Positions 1-8,172 are shown, counted from the first letter of the stretch. The stretch: 64,000 bases of DNA from Clostridiales bacterium (GCA_021205695.1 JAJPXB010000043.1:1-64000); one strand, 5' to 3'. Program-made: numbers and translations. The notes: generated by a model not told the origin, from the sequence alone.

Positions 1-55
1 TGAAGCGATTTGGAAACGGAAGATCTCATTGTTCAGTTTTGAGGGTACAGCAAGA

Positions 56-171
<116 letters not shown>

Positions 172-176
172 CAGTT

Positions 177-216
177 AAAACCGGTCAGTTTGAGAACAGC
201 TGACCGGTTTTCCCTT
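177..216 (+). terminator. Terminator after 5S rRNA
   Basis: An inverted repeat of AAAACCGGTCAG and CTGACCGGTTTT with an 11-nt loop is followed by a pyrimidine run (TTTTCCCTTTTC). It lies six bases after the 5S gene and closes the rRNA operon. Confidence 0.9.
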
Positions 217-229
217 TTCTTGAAATATA

Positions 230-619
230 TTATGCCGTCTCATCCTCCATGCCCTGCAACTCCAGCAGTTCCAGAGCGGTCTGCCCCCGAAGGGTCAGAG
301 CCATGCTCCCGTGAACAGGGCAGTCTGTATAGGCGTCATAGGAGAAATTGTTCAGAGGCAGATCATAGTCCAGACTGATGAGCCGCTTCTGCCACAGGGC
401 GTTGACAATGGCGGCATATTCCGCTTCGGTATACGCCTGATCCTCGCGATAGACAGGGAGCTTGTCGCCCTGCCTGTGACAGACCGGAAGAAAGGAAACC
501 TCCCCCAGCCGGAGGAGCAGCGCGCCCTCGCCGGGAGTGAGTACCAGCTGAGCCGTTTCGCCACAGCCGGAGCAGCTTTCGCATCCCCCGGCGGGGCAGC
601 CGTTGAACTGTGATTCCAT
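230..619 (-). CDS. Hypothetical protein with Cys-rich N-terminus
   Basis: A 129-residue protein that I do not recognise. The N-terminus (residues about 7-19) carries a cluster CPAGGCESCSGC, that is C-x4-C-x2-C-x2-C, which could bind a metal or Fe-S cluster; two further Cys lie at about residues 48 and 100. The rest is soluble and leucine-rich with no signal peptide. The start at 619 is chosen because GGAGG lies seven bases upstream; a longer frame to 694 would run through the terminator stem that ends the fab operon. It stands alone between the fab terminator and the 5S terminator, reading toward the rRNA gene. Confidence 0.7.
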   Translation of the reverse strand: MESQFNGCPAGGCESCSGCGETAQLVLTPGEGALLLRLGEVSFLPVCHRQGDKLPVYREDQAYTEAEYAAIVNALWQKRLISLDYDLPLNNFSYDAYTDCPVHGSMALTLRGQTALELLELQGMEDETA

Positions 620-644
620 AAATACCTCCGTTGTAAATTGAAGC

Positions 645-687
645 TGTTGAAAAACCGCTCCCTGTTTTAACCTTACAGGGAGCGGTT
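645..687 (-). terminator. Terminator of the fab operon
   Basis: The stem AACCGCTCCCTGT / ACAGGGAGCGGTT (653-665 and 675-687) is followed on the minus strand by TTTTTCAA. It starts four bases after the fabZ stop and separates the fatty-acid operon from the hypothetical gene at 230-619. Confidence 0.88.
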
Positions 688-690
688 CTA

Positions 691-1107
691 TCATTTCACC
701 AGGGCGAAGGAAAATTCAGCAGTGACGCTGAGCTTCCCGTTCACATAGCCCTTGGCGGCGCACCAGTAGAAGGGGCCCTTGCTCTTGGTAATGGTGCTCT
801 CGCTCTCCAGCGTGTCGCCGGGCTTCACCGGACTCTTAAAGCGGACCTTGTCCAGACTGGTGAACATGGGGGTGCTTCCCTTCAGCTCCGGACTGCTGGC
901 CAGCAGCACCGCCGCACCCTGGGCCATCATCTCACAGAGGATGACGCCGGGCACCACGGGGTTTCCCGGGAAATGTCCCTTGAGAAAGAATTCCTCTCCG
1001 GAGATATGGTACTTGGCGTGAGCCACGCCGTCGATGACCTCGGCCTCCTGTACCAGGAGCATATTGTCCCGATGGGGGAGGATCTGTTTGATCTCTTCCT
1101 GATTCAT
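691..1107 (-). CDS. fabZ: 3-hydroxyacyl-ACP dehydratase FabZ
   Basis: Dehydrates (3R)-hydroxyacyl-ACP to trans-2-enoyl-ACP in type II fatty acid synthesis, in the cytoplasm. The 138-residue length fits a single hot-dog fold. The signature HFPGNPVVPGV gives catalytic His45, and Glu59 sits in the central helix (CEMMAQ) as in the FabZ/FabA family. Start ATG has a strong AAGGAGGAGG site. It is the last gene of the operon marR-acpP-fabD-fabG-fabF-fabZ, 13 bases after fabF. FabZ and FabA cannot be told apart by motif alone, but the PHR start and the short length favour FabZ. Confidence 0.95.
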   Translation of the reverse strand: MNQEEIKQILPHRDNMLLVQEAEVIDGVAHAKYHISGEEFFLKGHFPGNPVVPGVILCEMMAQGAAVLLASSPELKGSTPMFTSLDKVRFKSPVKPGDTLESESTITKSKGPFYWCAAKGYVNGKLSVTAEFSFALVK

Positions 1108-1120
1108 CCTGCCTCCTCCT

Positions 1121-2353
1121 TTACTCTACAGGCTTCTTGAAGGCGATGCAGGCGTTGTGCCCGCCGAAGCCCAGGGAATCGGAGAGCGCCAGTTCCAGGT
1201 CGGCCTCCCGCTTCACGTTGGGCACATAATCCAGGTCGCAGTCCGGGTCGGGATTCTGATACCCCACCGTGGGCGGGATGACGCCGGTGGACAGTGCCAT
1301 GACGGCGGCCACCGCCTCTACAGCGCCCGCCGCGCCCAGCATATGTCCGGTCATGGATTTGGTGGAGCTGATGAGGGCCTTTCTGGCCCGCTCCTCGCCC
1401 AGCGCGATTTTGATAGCCTGGGTCTCGATGCGGTCGTTCATGGGGGTGGAGGTGCCGTGGGCATTGATATATATTTTGTCTGTGTCCACACCCGCCTGCT
1501 GGAAAGCGGAACGGATGGCCCGGGCGCCGCCCTTGCCCTCCGGATCGGGGGCGGTAATGTGATAGGCATCGGAGGTAGCCTCATAGCCGCACATCTCTGC
1601 GTAGATATGGGCGCCCCGACGGATGGCGTGGTCGTATTCCTCCAAAATGAGCGCTGCCGCGCCCTCGCCCAGGATGAAGCCGTTCCGATCCTTGTCAAAC
1701 GGGATGGAGGCTCGATCCGGATCCTCGCTCTTAGAGAGAGCCATGCAGTTGGTGAACGCCGCCACACACAGGGGGACGATGGTGGCCTCGCTGCCGCCGG
1801 CGATGATGGCATCGGCATAGCCGTGGGCAATGGCCCGGTAGGCCTCGCCGATGGCGTGGTTGGAGGAGGCGCAGGCGCTGACAATGCCAAAGCTGGGCCC
1901 CTGGGCGTGGAAGCGGATGGAGATCTCGCCTGCCGGGGCGTTGGGCATCATCATGGTGATGGTGTAGGGGGAGACCCGGCCTGGCCCCTTTGCTCTCAGC
2001 TTGTCTTGCTCTGCAACGGTAGAGCCGATGCCACCGATACCGGAGCTGAAATAGACGCCCAGCCGTTCGCTGTCTACCTTACCTTCCAGGCCGGAATCGG
2101 CCATGGCCTGTGCCGCGGCGGCAATGCCAAAGGTGGAGGAGTGGTCCAGACGACGGGAGGAGGCACGGTCTACATATTGCAGCGGATCAAAGCCCTTGAC
2201 CTCGGCAGCCAGGGTAGATTTGTGCTCCGAGGGGTCAAAGTGGGTGATACGGGCGATGCCGTGCCGCCCCTCGCAGAGGGACTGCCAGGTGGAGGCCAGA
2301 TCGTTGCCCACAGGCGTGACGGCGCCCAGGCCGGTCACTACGACTCGTTTCAT
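1121..2353 (-). CDS. fabF: Beta-ketoacyl-ACP synthase II FabF
   Basis: Elongating condensing enzyme that joins malonyl-ACP to acyl-ACP. The 410-residue protein shows the full KAS triad: Cys161 in SACASSNHAIGE, His299 in NAHGTSTPMND and His337 in KSMTGHMLGAAG, the Cys-His-His set of KAS I/II rather than the Cys-His-Asn of FabH. I place the start at MKRVVVTG (2353), where an AAAGGGA site is well spaced; ATGs at 2359 and 2383 lack a properly spaced site. It is the only condensing enzyme in the cluster; the KAS III needed for initiation must be encoded elsewhere. Confidence 0.95.
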   Translation of the reverse strand: MKRVVVTGLGAVTPVGNDLASTWQSLCEGRHGIARITHFDPSEHKSTLAAEVKGFDPLQYVDRASSRRLDHSSTFGIAAAAQAMADSGLEGKVDSERLGVYFSSGIGGIGSTVAEQDKLRAKGPGRVSPYTITMMMPNAPAGEISIRFHAQGPSFGIVSACASSNHAIGEAYRAIAHGYADAIIAGGSEATIVPLCVAAFTNCMALSKSEDPDRASIPFDKDRNGFILGEGAAALILEEYDHAIRRGAHIYAEMCGYEATSDAYHITAPDPEGKGGARAIRSAFQQAGVDTDKIYINAHGTSTPMNDRIETQAIKIALGEERARKALISSTKSMTGHMLGAAGAVEAVAAVMALSTGVIPPTVGYQNPDPDCDLDYVPNVKREADLELALSDSLGFGGHNACIAFKKPVE

Positions 2354-2404
2354 ATACATTTCCCTTTCATAATAGACGGCCATGGGCCAAATGGGGGAAG
2401 CGGC

Positions 2405-3154
2405 TCACATGCCGATGCCGCCGTCCACCCGAATCACCTCACCGGTGATATACTTTGCCTTGTCACTGGCCAGGAAGGCCACACACTCGGCGATGTCCTC
2501 CGGCTTGCCCATGTGGCCCATGGGCACGGTGGAGAGCAGGCCTTTCAGGGCGTCCTGATCCATGGATGCGGTCATGGGCGTCTCGATTGCGCCGGGGGCC
2601 ACGGCATTGCAGGTGATGCCACGGGTGGCCAGCTCCCGGGCCACCGTCTTGGTCAGGGCAATGACGCCGCCCTTGGCAGCGGTGTAGTTGGCCTGGGCCG
2701 CGTTGCCGATGAGACCGGAGACGGAGGAGATGTTGACGATCCGTCCGGCCTTCTTCTTCATAAAGTTGCGATAGCAGGCCTTGATGGTGTTGAACATACT
2801 CTTCAGGTTGATGTTCAGCACCATGTCCCACTCCTGCTCGCTCATGGCCAGGAGCACATGGTCACGGGTGATGCCGGCATTGTTCACCAGGATATCTACC
2901 CCGCCGAACTCCTTGATGACGGCCTTCACCGTCTCCTGGACGGCGTCGTAATTGGATACGTCGCAGCGGCGGAAGGCGGCGGTGACGCCATGCGCCTGAG
3001 CGATGGTATCAGCGGCCTGGACGCCGTTTTCCTCGGGGCACAGATCCAGCAGGACCACGCTGGCCCCCTCCCGGGCCAGGGTGTCTGCGATGGCATAGCC
3101 GATGCCCCGGGCCGCTCCAGTGACCAGAGCGACCTTTCCCTGTAAATCAGCCAT
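2405..3154 (-). CDS. fabG: 3-oxoacyl-ACP reductase FabG
   Basis: NADPH-dependent reduction of 3-ketoacyl-ACP. A 249-residue short-chain dehydrogenase with the cofactor motif TGAARGIG (residues 12-19), NNAG (91-94), and the catalytic set Ser144, Tyr157, Lys161 with the same spacing as E. coli FabG. The C-terminal VDGGIGM ending is typical of FabG. Its ATG overlaps the end of fabD by eight bases, with GAGGAGG inside fabD, so translation is probably coupled. Confidence 0.95.
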   Translation of the reverse strand: MADLQGKVALVTGAARGIGYAIADTLAREGASVVLLDLCPEENGVQAADTIAQAHGVTAAFRRCDVSNYDAVQETVKAVIKEFGGVDILVNNAGITRDHVLLAMSEQEWDMVLNINLKSMFNTIKACYRNFMKKKAGRIVNISSVSGLIGNAAQANYTAAKGGVIALTKTVARELATRGITCNAVAPGAIETPMTASMDQDALKGLLSTVPMGHMGKPEDIAECVAFLASDKAKYITGEVIRVDGGIGM

Positions 3155-4070
3155 TGGTTACCTCCTCAATGGTGGTGCGGAGCGAGTCCGCACTGTCGAC
3201 GTTGCAGCACTTGACGGACGGGTCGATCTTGCCTATCAGACCGGTCAGGGTGTTGCCGGGGCCCACCTCGATAAAGGTGTCAAAGCCGTCGGCGATCATG
3301 TTTTCTACGATGGTCTGCCAGCGCACCGGGCTGATGACCTGGCGGGCCAGCAAATCGGCGCAGCTCTCCGGCCCCTCATAGGGCAGGCCGGTGACGTTGG
3401 AGTAGAGGGCGCACTTGGGAGCCTGGAAGGTGTAGCCCTTCAGCTCCTCCGCCAGCCCCTCGCTGGCCGAGGCCATGAAGGGGGAGTGGAAGGCGCCCGC
3501 CACCCGCAGGGGGATGGCCCGACCGCCGGCCGCCTTGACGGCCGCCTTGAAATCGCCCATGGAGGCGGACAGCCCGGCGCAGACGGTCTGGGCGGGGGAA
3601 TTGTAGTTTACCGGATAGACCTGGTCAAACTGGGCGGCCAGCGCCTCTACCTGAGCGGGTGACAGCTTGACCACGGCGACCATGCCGGTGTCCGCGGCGT
3701 CGGAGGCGTCCTGCATCAGCTCGCCCCGGCGGCAGACCAGGCGGAAGCTGTCCGACACAGAGAGCGCACCGGAGCAGGCCAGCGCGCCGATCTCGCCCAC
3801 GGAGAAGCCGGCCAGGGCGGCAGGCTGGATGCCGGCTTCGGTCAGAGCGGCGGCGGCGGCCACCTCTACGGCGAACATATCCGGCTGGGTGTTGGAGGTG
3901 ACAGTCAGCTCCTCCTTGGTGCCGGAGAAGCATTGGGCGCTGGTGCCTGGACGGATGCTGTCACACAGGTCGAACACCGCCTTTGCGGCGGGGCTGGACT
4001 GAGCCAGGGATGCGCCCATACCGGGGTACTGTGCGCCCTGACCGGAAAATACGAATGCAATTTTGCTCAT
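3147..4070 (-). CDS. fabD: Malonyl-CoA:ACP transacylase FabD
   Basis: Loads malonyl groups from CoA onto ACP. The 307-residue acyltransferase has GQGAQYPGMG near the N-terminus, the nucleophile Ser90 in GFSVGE and catalytic His195 in GAFHS. Start ATG follows GGAGG at normal spacing. It overlaps fabG and lies 155 bases after acpP, with a terminator-like hairpin in that gap, so its level may be set separately from ACP. Confidence 0.95.
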   Translation of the reverse strand: MSKIAFVFSGQGAQYPGMGASLAQSSPAAKAVFDLCDSIRPGTSAQCFSGTKEELTVTSNTQPDMFAVEVAAAAALTEAGIQPAALAGFSVGEIGALACSGALSVSDSFRLVCRRGELMQDASDAADTGMVAVVKLSPAQVEALAAQFDQVYPVNYNSPAQTVCAGLSASMGDFKAAVKAAGGRAIPLRVAGAFHSPFMASASEGLAEELKGYTFQAPKCALYSNVTGLPYEGPESCADLLARQVISPVRWQTIVENMIADGFDTFIEVGPGNTLTGLIGKIDPSVKCCNVDSADSLRTTIEEVTNG

Positions 4071-4094
4071 AAAACCTCCAAAATGGACAGAACA

Positions 4095-4131
4095 CAGGAA
4101 AAGACTGCCGCCGTCAGAACGGCGGCAGTCT
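4095..4131 (-). terminator. Hairpin between acpP and fabD
   Basis: A 13-bp perfect stem (AGACTGCCGCCGT / ACGGCGGCAGTCT) is followed on the minus strand by TTTTCC. It sits between acpP and fabD and would let most transcripts stop after acpP, in keeping with the much higher need for ACP. Partial read-through is inferred because no promoter is clear just upstream of fabD. Confidence 0.7.
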
Positions 4132-4225
4132 GGTTTGTCAATGTTGAAATCGCCTGTGTTCCGGATGCAAACAGTGGAAGCTCAGGTCGTCCGACACCCA
4201 AAGGGCCGGACAGGGACAACCGAAA

Positions 4226-4453
4226 TTACTCGGCCAGCTTCTTCTCGATGAAGGCCACCAGCTCACCGACGGTGGAAACCTTTTCGTCCAGATCCAGCTC
4301 GGAGTCCAGCTCCTCCTCCAGCTCCATGACCATCTCAACGGTCTCCAGGGAGTCGATGCCCAGGCTCTCGAAAGTGGTGTCGGAAGTGATCTCGGAAGCG
4401 TCCCGGCCAGTGTGATCGGCCAGAACCTCGGCAACCTTTGCAAAAATGTCCAT
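4226..4453 (-). CDS. acpP: Acyl carrier protein
   Basis: Carries growing acyl chains on 4'-phosphopantetheine. The 75-residue, strongly acidic protein has the attachment motif GIDSLETVE with Ser35, in the usual place for a type II ACP. Start ATG follows AGGAGG. It lies between the MarR regulator and fabD, which suggests the housekeeping fatty-acid ACP rather than a polyketide carrier. Confidence 0.96.
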   Translation of the reverse strand: MDIFAKVAEVLADHTGRDASEITSDTTFESLGIDSLETVEMVMELEEELDSELDLDEKVSTVGELVAFIEKKLAE

Positions 4454-4491
4454 GATTGAGTCCTCCTAAAAAGAATCATCTTTGAATATAT

Positions 4492-4518
4492 CTGAAAGCC
4501 GCAACGTCGGCTTTTCAG
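4492..4518 (-). other. Hairpin between marR and acpP
   Basis: CTGAAAGCCG pairs with CGGCTTTTCAG (one bulged base) across a six-base loop. The following bases on the minus strand (ATATATTC) are not a real T-run, so this is more likely an mRNA-stabilising or weak attenuating stem than a strong terminator. Confidence 0.4.
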
Positions 4519-4532
4519 CGGGAATGAGACCG

Positions 4533-5009
4533 TCAGTCCTTCTGCTTGCCCTTGTCGCCCTCGACGAGCGTCTCCAGGAAGATCTGATTTAATTTCTCCA
4601 CGCCCTTAATGAGGGCGGCCTTCTCCTCCTGGGTGAATTCATCAGTCAGACGGTTGAAGAGCTGGCGGTGATAGTAGCGGTGGTAGGCATAGGCCAGCCT
4701 GCCCAGGCGGGTCAGCCGCACCCGGATAGAACGCCCGTCCCGGGCGCTGCGGGCTTTGCTTACAAAGCCCCGGCGGGCCAGCTTGTTTACGGCTACGCTG
4801 GCGGTAGGACGGGCCACATGGGCGGCGTCGGCGATCTCGCTGACCGAGATGCCGTTTTCTCCTCCGTTGCCCACCACCTGGATCAGGTGAAACTCACTGG
4901 TGGAGAGCCCCAGATGGGTGCAGGAGCGGACGCTCTGCTCCTCCATGGCCAGGATGTTCAGATATGCCTCGTCCAGAAGCTCGTTCAGTCGGGCCGCAAA
5001 GTCGTCCAT
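4533..5009 (-). CDS. MarR-family regulator, FabT-like
   Basis: A 158-residue winged-helix protein of the MarR family: dimerisation helices at both ends and the DNA-binding block around residues 60-105 (SVSEIADAAHVARPTASVAVNKL, then the wing with RDGRS). First gene of the fatty-acid operon, the position held by FabT in other Firmicutes, so repression of fab genes is a reasonable inference. Start chosen at ATG 5009 because of AGGGGG upstream; a TTG at 5036 in the same frame has no such site. A consensus promoter and an inverted repeat lie directly upstream. Binding of acyl-ACP as cofactor is assumed from FabT, not visible here. Confidence 0.85.
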   Translation of the reverse strand: MDDFAARLNELLDEAYLNILAMEEQSVRSCTHLGLSTSEFHLIQVVGNGGENGISVSEIADAAHVARPTASVAVNKLARRGFVSKARSARDGRSIRVRLTRLGRLAYAYHRYYHRQLFNRLTDEFTQEEKAALIKGVEKLNQIFLETLVEGDKGKQKD

Positions 5010-5039
5010 AGGCCGAACCCCCTTCCGGCGCCGCAAAAC

Positions 5040-5056
5040 AGTTAAACAGACTAACT
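5040..5056 (-). promoter_or_regulatory. Candidate MarR/FabT operator
   Basis: The inverted repeat AGTTA-N7-TAACT (17 bases) lies just after the expected transcription start of the marR-fab operon. Length and location match a self-repressing MarR operator; the sequence is not the streptococcal FabT consensus, so this is inference. Confidence 0.45.
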
Positions 5057-5065
5057 ATCTATCCA

Positions 5066-5094
5066 ATGATACCCAAGGCATTCCCGATTGTCAA
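5066..5094 (-). promoter_or_regulatory. Promoter of marR-acpP-fab operon
   Basis: TTGACA (5094-5089) and TATCAT (5071-5066) are separated by 17 bases on the minus strand. Transcription would start near 5059 and run through the inverted repeat at 5040-5056. Confidence 0.85.
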
Positions 5095-5208
5095 GAGGTT
5101 TTGAAGAAAAAGAGACAAAAAATGAGACGGACACTTTTGATTTCCAAACCTGACTGGACGGCAGGGCAAATCTGTCCAAATCTGTTACATCCGGGACGTT
5201 TTGTCCGG

Positions 5209-5237
5209 TTGACAAACCGGTGACAAGCCCATATAAT
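5209..5237 (+). promoter_or_regulatory. Promoter of the SAM riboswitch-metK transcript
   Basis: Perfect consensus TTGACA and TATAAT with a 17-base spacer. The start near 5244 is about 13 bases before the riboswitch begins. Confidence 0.92.
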
Positions 5238-5256
5238 AGCCTTACAATAAAACAGC

Positions 5257-5413
5257 CTTATCAAGAGTGGCGGAGGGATTGGCCCGATGAAGCCCGGCAA
5301 CCTGCCCTGTCAGCAGACGTGCTGATGGGTAAGGTGCCAAGTCCAGCGGTTTTTCGTAAAGATGAGGACAGCGTGCTCTCTGCTGCGTATCCGCATGGGT
5401 GCGCAGTTTTTTT
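5257..5413 (+). promoter_or_regulatory. SAM-I (S-box) riboswitch with terminator
   Basis: The conserved S-box blocks are present in order: CTTATCAAGAGTGG, GGCCCGATGAAGCCCGGCAA, AAGGTGCCAA, and the closing GATGAG that pairs with CTTATC to form P1 (aptamer about 5258-5368). A stem with CTGCG (5383-5387) and CGCAG (5402-5406) followed by seven T forms the intrinsic terminator. By analogy with the family, SAM binding stabilises P1 and lets the terminator form, cutting off metK when SAM is plentiful. The 5010-5256 stretch otherwise holds only the two promoters and the operator. Confidence 0.96.
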
Positions 5414-5476
5414 GCAGGCAATCAAGGGGCTGTGTTGTTGCAAAAAAGAACAGACACAGAAAGGAAACACAACACC

Positions 5477-6658
5477 ATGAGCAACCGTATTTTTACCTCT
5501 GAATCTGTCACCGAGGGGCATCCGGACAAGGTCTGCGACCAGGTCTCGGACGCCATCCTGGACGCCATGCTGGCACAGGACCCCATGAGCCGGGTGGCCT
5601 GCGAGACGGCCACCACCACCGGCATGGTGCTGGTCATGGGGGAGGTCACGTCCAAGGCCCAGGTGGATATCCCCGCCATTGTCCGGGAGACGGTGGCCGA
5701 CATCGGCTATAACAGGCCGGAATACGGCTTCGACGCCCAGACCTGCGCCGTGTTCACCACCCTGGACAAGCAGTCTCCCGACATCGCCATGGGAGTCGAT
5801 CAGTCCTACGAAGCCCAGAAGGGGCAGGAGGACGAGGCCGACCGCATCGGCGCGGGCGACCAGGGCATGATGTTCGGCTATGCCTGCCGGGAGACCCAGG
5901 AGCTGATGCCTGCGCCCCTGGCCCTGGCGCACAATCTGACCCGGGCGCTGGCGTCCCAGCGCCGGAACGGCGCTCTCCCCTGGCTCCGCCCCGACGGCAA
6001 GAGCCAGGTCACGGTGGCATATGACGAAAACGGCAATGTGGAGTGGTGCCCCGCCATTGTAGTATCCACCCAGCACGACCCGGACATCAGCATCCACGAC
6101 CTTCGGGAGGCGGTGATCGAGGAGATCATCCGGCCCAATCTGCCCCGGCGATACATCCGCCCGGAGACAAAATTTTATGTCAACCCCACGGGGCGCTTTG
6201 TGGTGGGCGGCCCTGTGGGCGATTCAGGCCTGACCGGACGGAAGATCATTGTGGACACCTACGGCGGCGCAGCGGCCCACGGCGGCGGCTGCTTCTCCGG
6301 CAAGGACCCCACCAAGGTGGACCGCTCCGCCGCCTACATGGCCCGGTACGCCGCCAAGAACCTGGTGGCTGCAGGTCTGGCGGATCGCTGCCAGATCGAG
6401 CTGGCCTACGCCATCGGCGTGGCCCGACCGGTCTCCGTCCTGGTGGACAGCTTCGGCACCGGAAAGGTCAGCGACGAGCGGCTGTCCCAGCTGGTACAGC
6501 AGGTGTTCGACCTGCGCCCCGCCGCCATCATCCGTGCCTTGGATCTCCGGCGGCCCATCTACAGGCAGACCGCCGCCTATGGCCACTTCGGCCGTCCCGA
6601 CCTGGATCTCCCCTGGGAGCGTCTGGAAAGGGTAGAGGAGCTGAAGGCGGCACTCTGA
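5477..6658 (+). CDS. metK: S-adenosylmethionine synthetase
   Basis: Makes SAM from methionine and ATP. The 393-residue protein has the N-terminal [11 protein letters not shown] block with active-site His and Lys, the ATP motif [12 protein letters not shown] (125-136) and the phosphate loop [16 protein letters not shown] (about residue 265-280). The start at 5477 has AAGGAAA upstream and matches the family N-terminus; an in-frame upstream start at 5399 would lie in the riboswitch terminator. Monocistronic, with its own terminator, under S-box control. Confidence 0.97.
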   Translation: MSNRIFTSESVTEGHPDKVCDQVSDAILDAMLAQDPMSRVACETATTTGMVLVMGEVTSKAQVDIPAIVRETVADIGYNRPEYGFDAQTCAVFTTLDKQSPDIAMGVDQSYEAQKGQEDEADRIGAGDQGMMFGYACRETQELMPAPLALAHNLTRALASQRRNGALPWLRPDGKSQVTVAYDENGNVEWCPAIVVSTQHDPDISIHDLREAVIEEIIRPNLPRRYIRPETKFYVNPTGRFVVGGPVGDSGLTGRKIIVDTYGGAAAHGGGCFSGKDPTKVDRSAAYMARYAAKNLVAAGLADRCQIELAYAIGVARPVSVLVDSFGTGKVSDERLSQLVQQVFDLRPAAIIRALDLRRPIYRQTAAYGHFGRPDLDLPWERLERVEELKAAL

Positions 6659-6684
6659 GAGAGATCGTCTGGTTTTCGCCCTTT

Positions 6685-6717
6685 GGCCCGGCAGGATTTC
6701 CTGTCGGGCCGTTTTTT
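6685..6717 (+). terminator. metK terminator
   Basis: GGCCCGGCAGG pairs with CCTGTCGGGCC across a short T loop and is followed by GTTTTTTATC, 26 bases after the metK stop. Confidence 0.92.
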
Positions 6718-6843
6718 ATCCTTTACCGGGGGAACAAAACGTGGTAGGATTTCCCCAGACGGAATCTCACTGTCCGGTGCAGCAAAAGGGCTGCCTGAAA
6801 CGTATTTATATATAGCGAGAAAAGAAAAGGAGGGACGCCTCCC

Positions 6844-7329
6844 GTGTTTGGAAGAAAGAAGCCGCCGGAGCATCAGGATTTCGAGGCCCTGGTCTGCCGG
6901 CAGGAGAACCGCATCTATCGCCTGGCCCTGTCCATCCTGGGCAACGTCCAGGACGCCGAGGACCAGACCCAGGAGACCTTTCTCCGGTATCTGGAGAAGC
7001 GACCGGTCTTTGAAAACGAGGCCCATGAGAGCGCCTGGCTGCTGACCGTGACCCGGAACGGCTGCATCTCCCGCCTCCGCTCCAAGTCCCGACAGAACCT
7101 CCCCCTGGAAATGGATATCCCCACCCCGGGGCCGGAGGAACGGGAGGAGATCGAGGAGCTGTTCCGCCTGTCGGCGGAGGACAGAGAGGTCATTCACCTG
7201 TATTATTATGAGGGCTGGTCGACCAGGGAGATCGCCAAAATGACGGGCGCCAAAGAGGGCACCGTCCGCAGCCGTCTCAGTCGGGCCAGAGACAGGCTGA
7301 GAGCGTTATTGGAGGAGGTGGAAGGATGA
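6844..7329 (+). CDS. ECF-type RNA polymerase sigma factor
   Basis: A 161-residue sigma-70 protein with only regions 2 and 4. Region 2 spans about residues 12-75 (YRLALSILGNVQDAEDQTQETFLR), a short linker follows, and region 4 spans about 105-157, with the helix-turn-helix GWSTREIAKMTGAKEGTVRSRL. Start is GTG with AGGAGGG upstream. The stop overlaps the start of the next gene by four bases (ATGA), which pairs it with a membrane protein likely to act as its anti-sigma factor. A TGAAAC motif near 6797 could be part of a self-regulated ECF promoter; this is speculative. Confidence 0.9.
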   Translation: MFGRKKPPEHQDFEALVCRQENRIYRLALSILGNVQDAEDQTQETFLRYLEKRPVFENEAHESAWLLTVTRNGCISRLRSKSRQNLPLEMDIPTPGPEEREEIEELFRLSAEDREVIHLYYYEGWSTREIAKMTGAKEGTVRSRLSRARDRLRALLEEVEG

Positions 7330-8096
7330 GCACATATAAGAGCTATATGGATCGGCAGCACGTCTCGTCCGACCTCCACCAGCGGCTCCTGGAGCTGGAG
7401 CGCCAGCCCCGGACGGAGCGGAAGCCCATCCCCTGGGGGCGCTATGTCGCCCTGGCCGCCTGCCTCTGCGTCGCCGTGGGTATCGGCTGGTTTGTCTGGC
7501 CCATGCTGGACGCCGGCGGAATGGACAGCGGCTGGGCTGTCTCTTCGGACAGCGCCTCGGCGGAGACGGTAGAGATGACGGAGGACACCGCCACAGAGGA
7601 GACTACCGAGGAGGCCGGCGATGAAGTGTTCTGGGACGGCGCGGAGTCGGCTGCGGCGGAGGATGACGAGGCGGCAGCGGACACCGCCGAAAAAGCGGCG
7701 GCGGACAGCGCAGAGGAGGAGACGACGGTGACAGAGACTGAGACGGAGGCAGAGACGGAGGCAGAGACGGAGGACGAAGCGTGGCTCATCCCCGGCTGGC
7801 TGCCCGATGGGTACAGCCTGGCAGAAACCACAGTGACAGAAAACGGCTACACCCTGTACTGGGTCGACGATGACGGGGGCGAGCTGACCCTGACCTGGCA
7901 CGAGACGGCGGAGGACTGCCCGGAGACTGCCCTGACCGAAGACCAGATGGCGGAGACAGACTGGACAGAGGCCGTCCGGGAGGACGGGGACGGCGTGTCC
8001 GTCCTGGAGCTGGTCTACGGGGACGGCTGGCTGGAGCTGACCTTCACCGGGGACGGAGAGACCCTTTGGAGCGTGGGGAGCAGCCTCTGGCCCTGA
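7326..8096 (+). CDS. Membrane protein, probable anti-sigma partner
   Basis: A 256-residue protein. Residues 1-38 form a charged cytosolic head, 40-60 a single membrane segment (YVALAACLCVAVGIGWFVW), and 60-155 a very acidic low-complexity stretch rich in Glu, Ala, Asp and Thr (repeats of ETEAETEAETE near 145-155). Residues 155-256 form a compact beta-rich outer domain (WLIPGWLPDGYSL...YTLYWVDDDGGELTLTWH) like the DUF4367 domain seen in similar partners. Co-translation with the ECF sigma factor suggests that the head binds sigma and the outer domain senses an envelope signal. No HXXXCXXC zinc anti-sigma motif is present, so the anti-sigma role is inferred from context. Confidence 0.7.
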   Translation: MSTYKSYMDRQHVSSDLHQRLLELERQPRTERKPIPWGRYVALAACLCVAVGIGWFVWPMLDAGGMDSGWAVSSDSASAETVEMTEDTATEETTEEAGDEVFWDGAESAAAEDDEAAADTAEKAAADSAEEETTVTETETEAETEAETEDEAWLIPGWLPDGYSLAETTVTENGYTLYWVDDDGGELTLTWHETAEDCPETALTEDQMAETDWTEAVREDGDGVSVLELVYGDGWLELTFTGDGETLWSVGSSLWP

Positions 8097-8125
8097 CGTA
8101 CTTGAATTCGGCCTCAGACAAAGGA

Positions 8126-8170
8126 CTGCGCCCAAAGACCTGTTTCGGTCTTTGGGCGCAGATAATTTTA
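8126..8170. terminator. Bidirectional terminator between sigma operon and exonuclease gene
   Basis: A 15-bp perfect stem CTGCGCCCAAAGACC / GGTCTTTGGGCGCAG with a six-base loop lies between two convergent genes; ATAATTTTA follows on the plus strand. Confidence 0.8.
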
Positions 8171-8172
8171 TG

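Noticed and set aside
1157..3145. 662-codon open frame on the plus strand opposite fabF and fabG
   Set aside because: It is the antisense shadow of GC-rich genes; it has no ribosome site or recognisable domain, and the minus-strand genes are certain.
5399..5476. Upstream in-frame extension of metK
   Set aside because: It would begin inside the riboswitch terminator and has no ribosome site; the family N-terminus matches ATG 5477.
7735..7772. Short repeats (GAGACGGAGGCA type) as a possible CRISPR or VNTR array
   Set aside because: They encode Glu/Thr/Ala repeats inside an intact gene; the units are too short and have no spacers.
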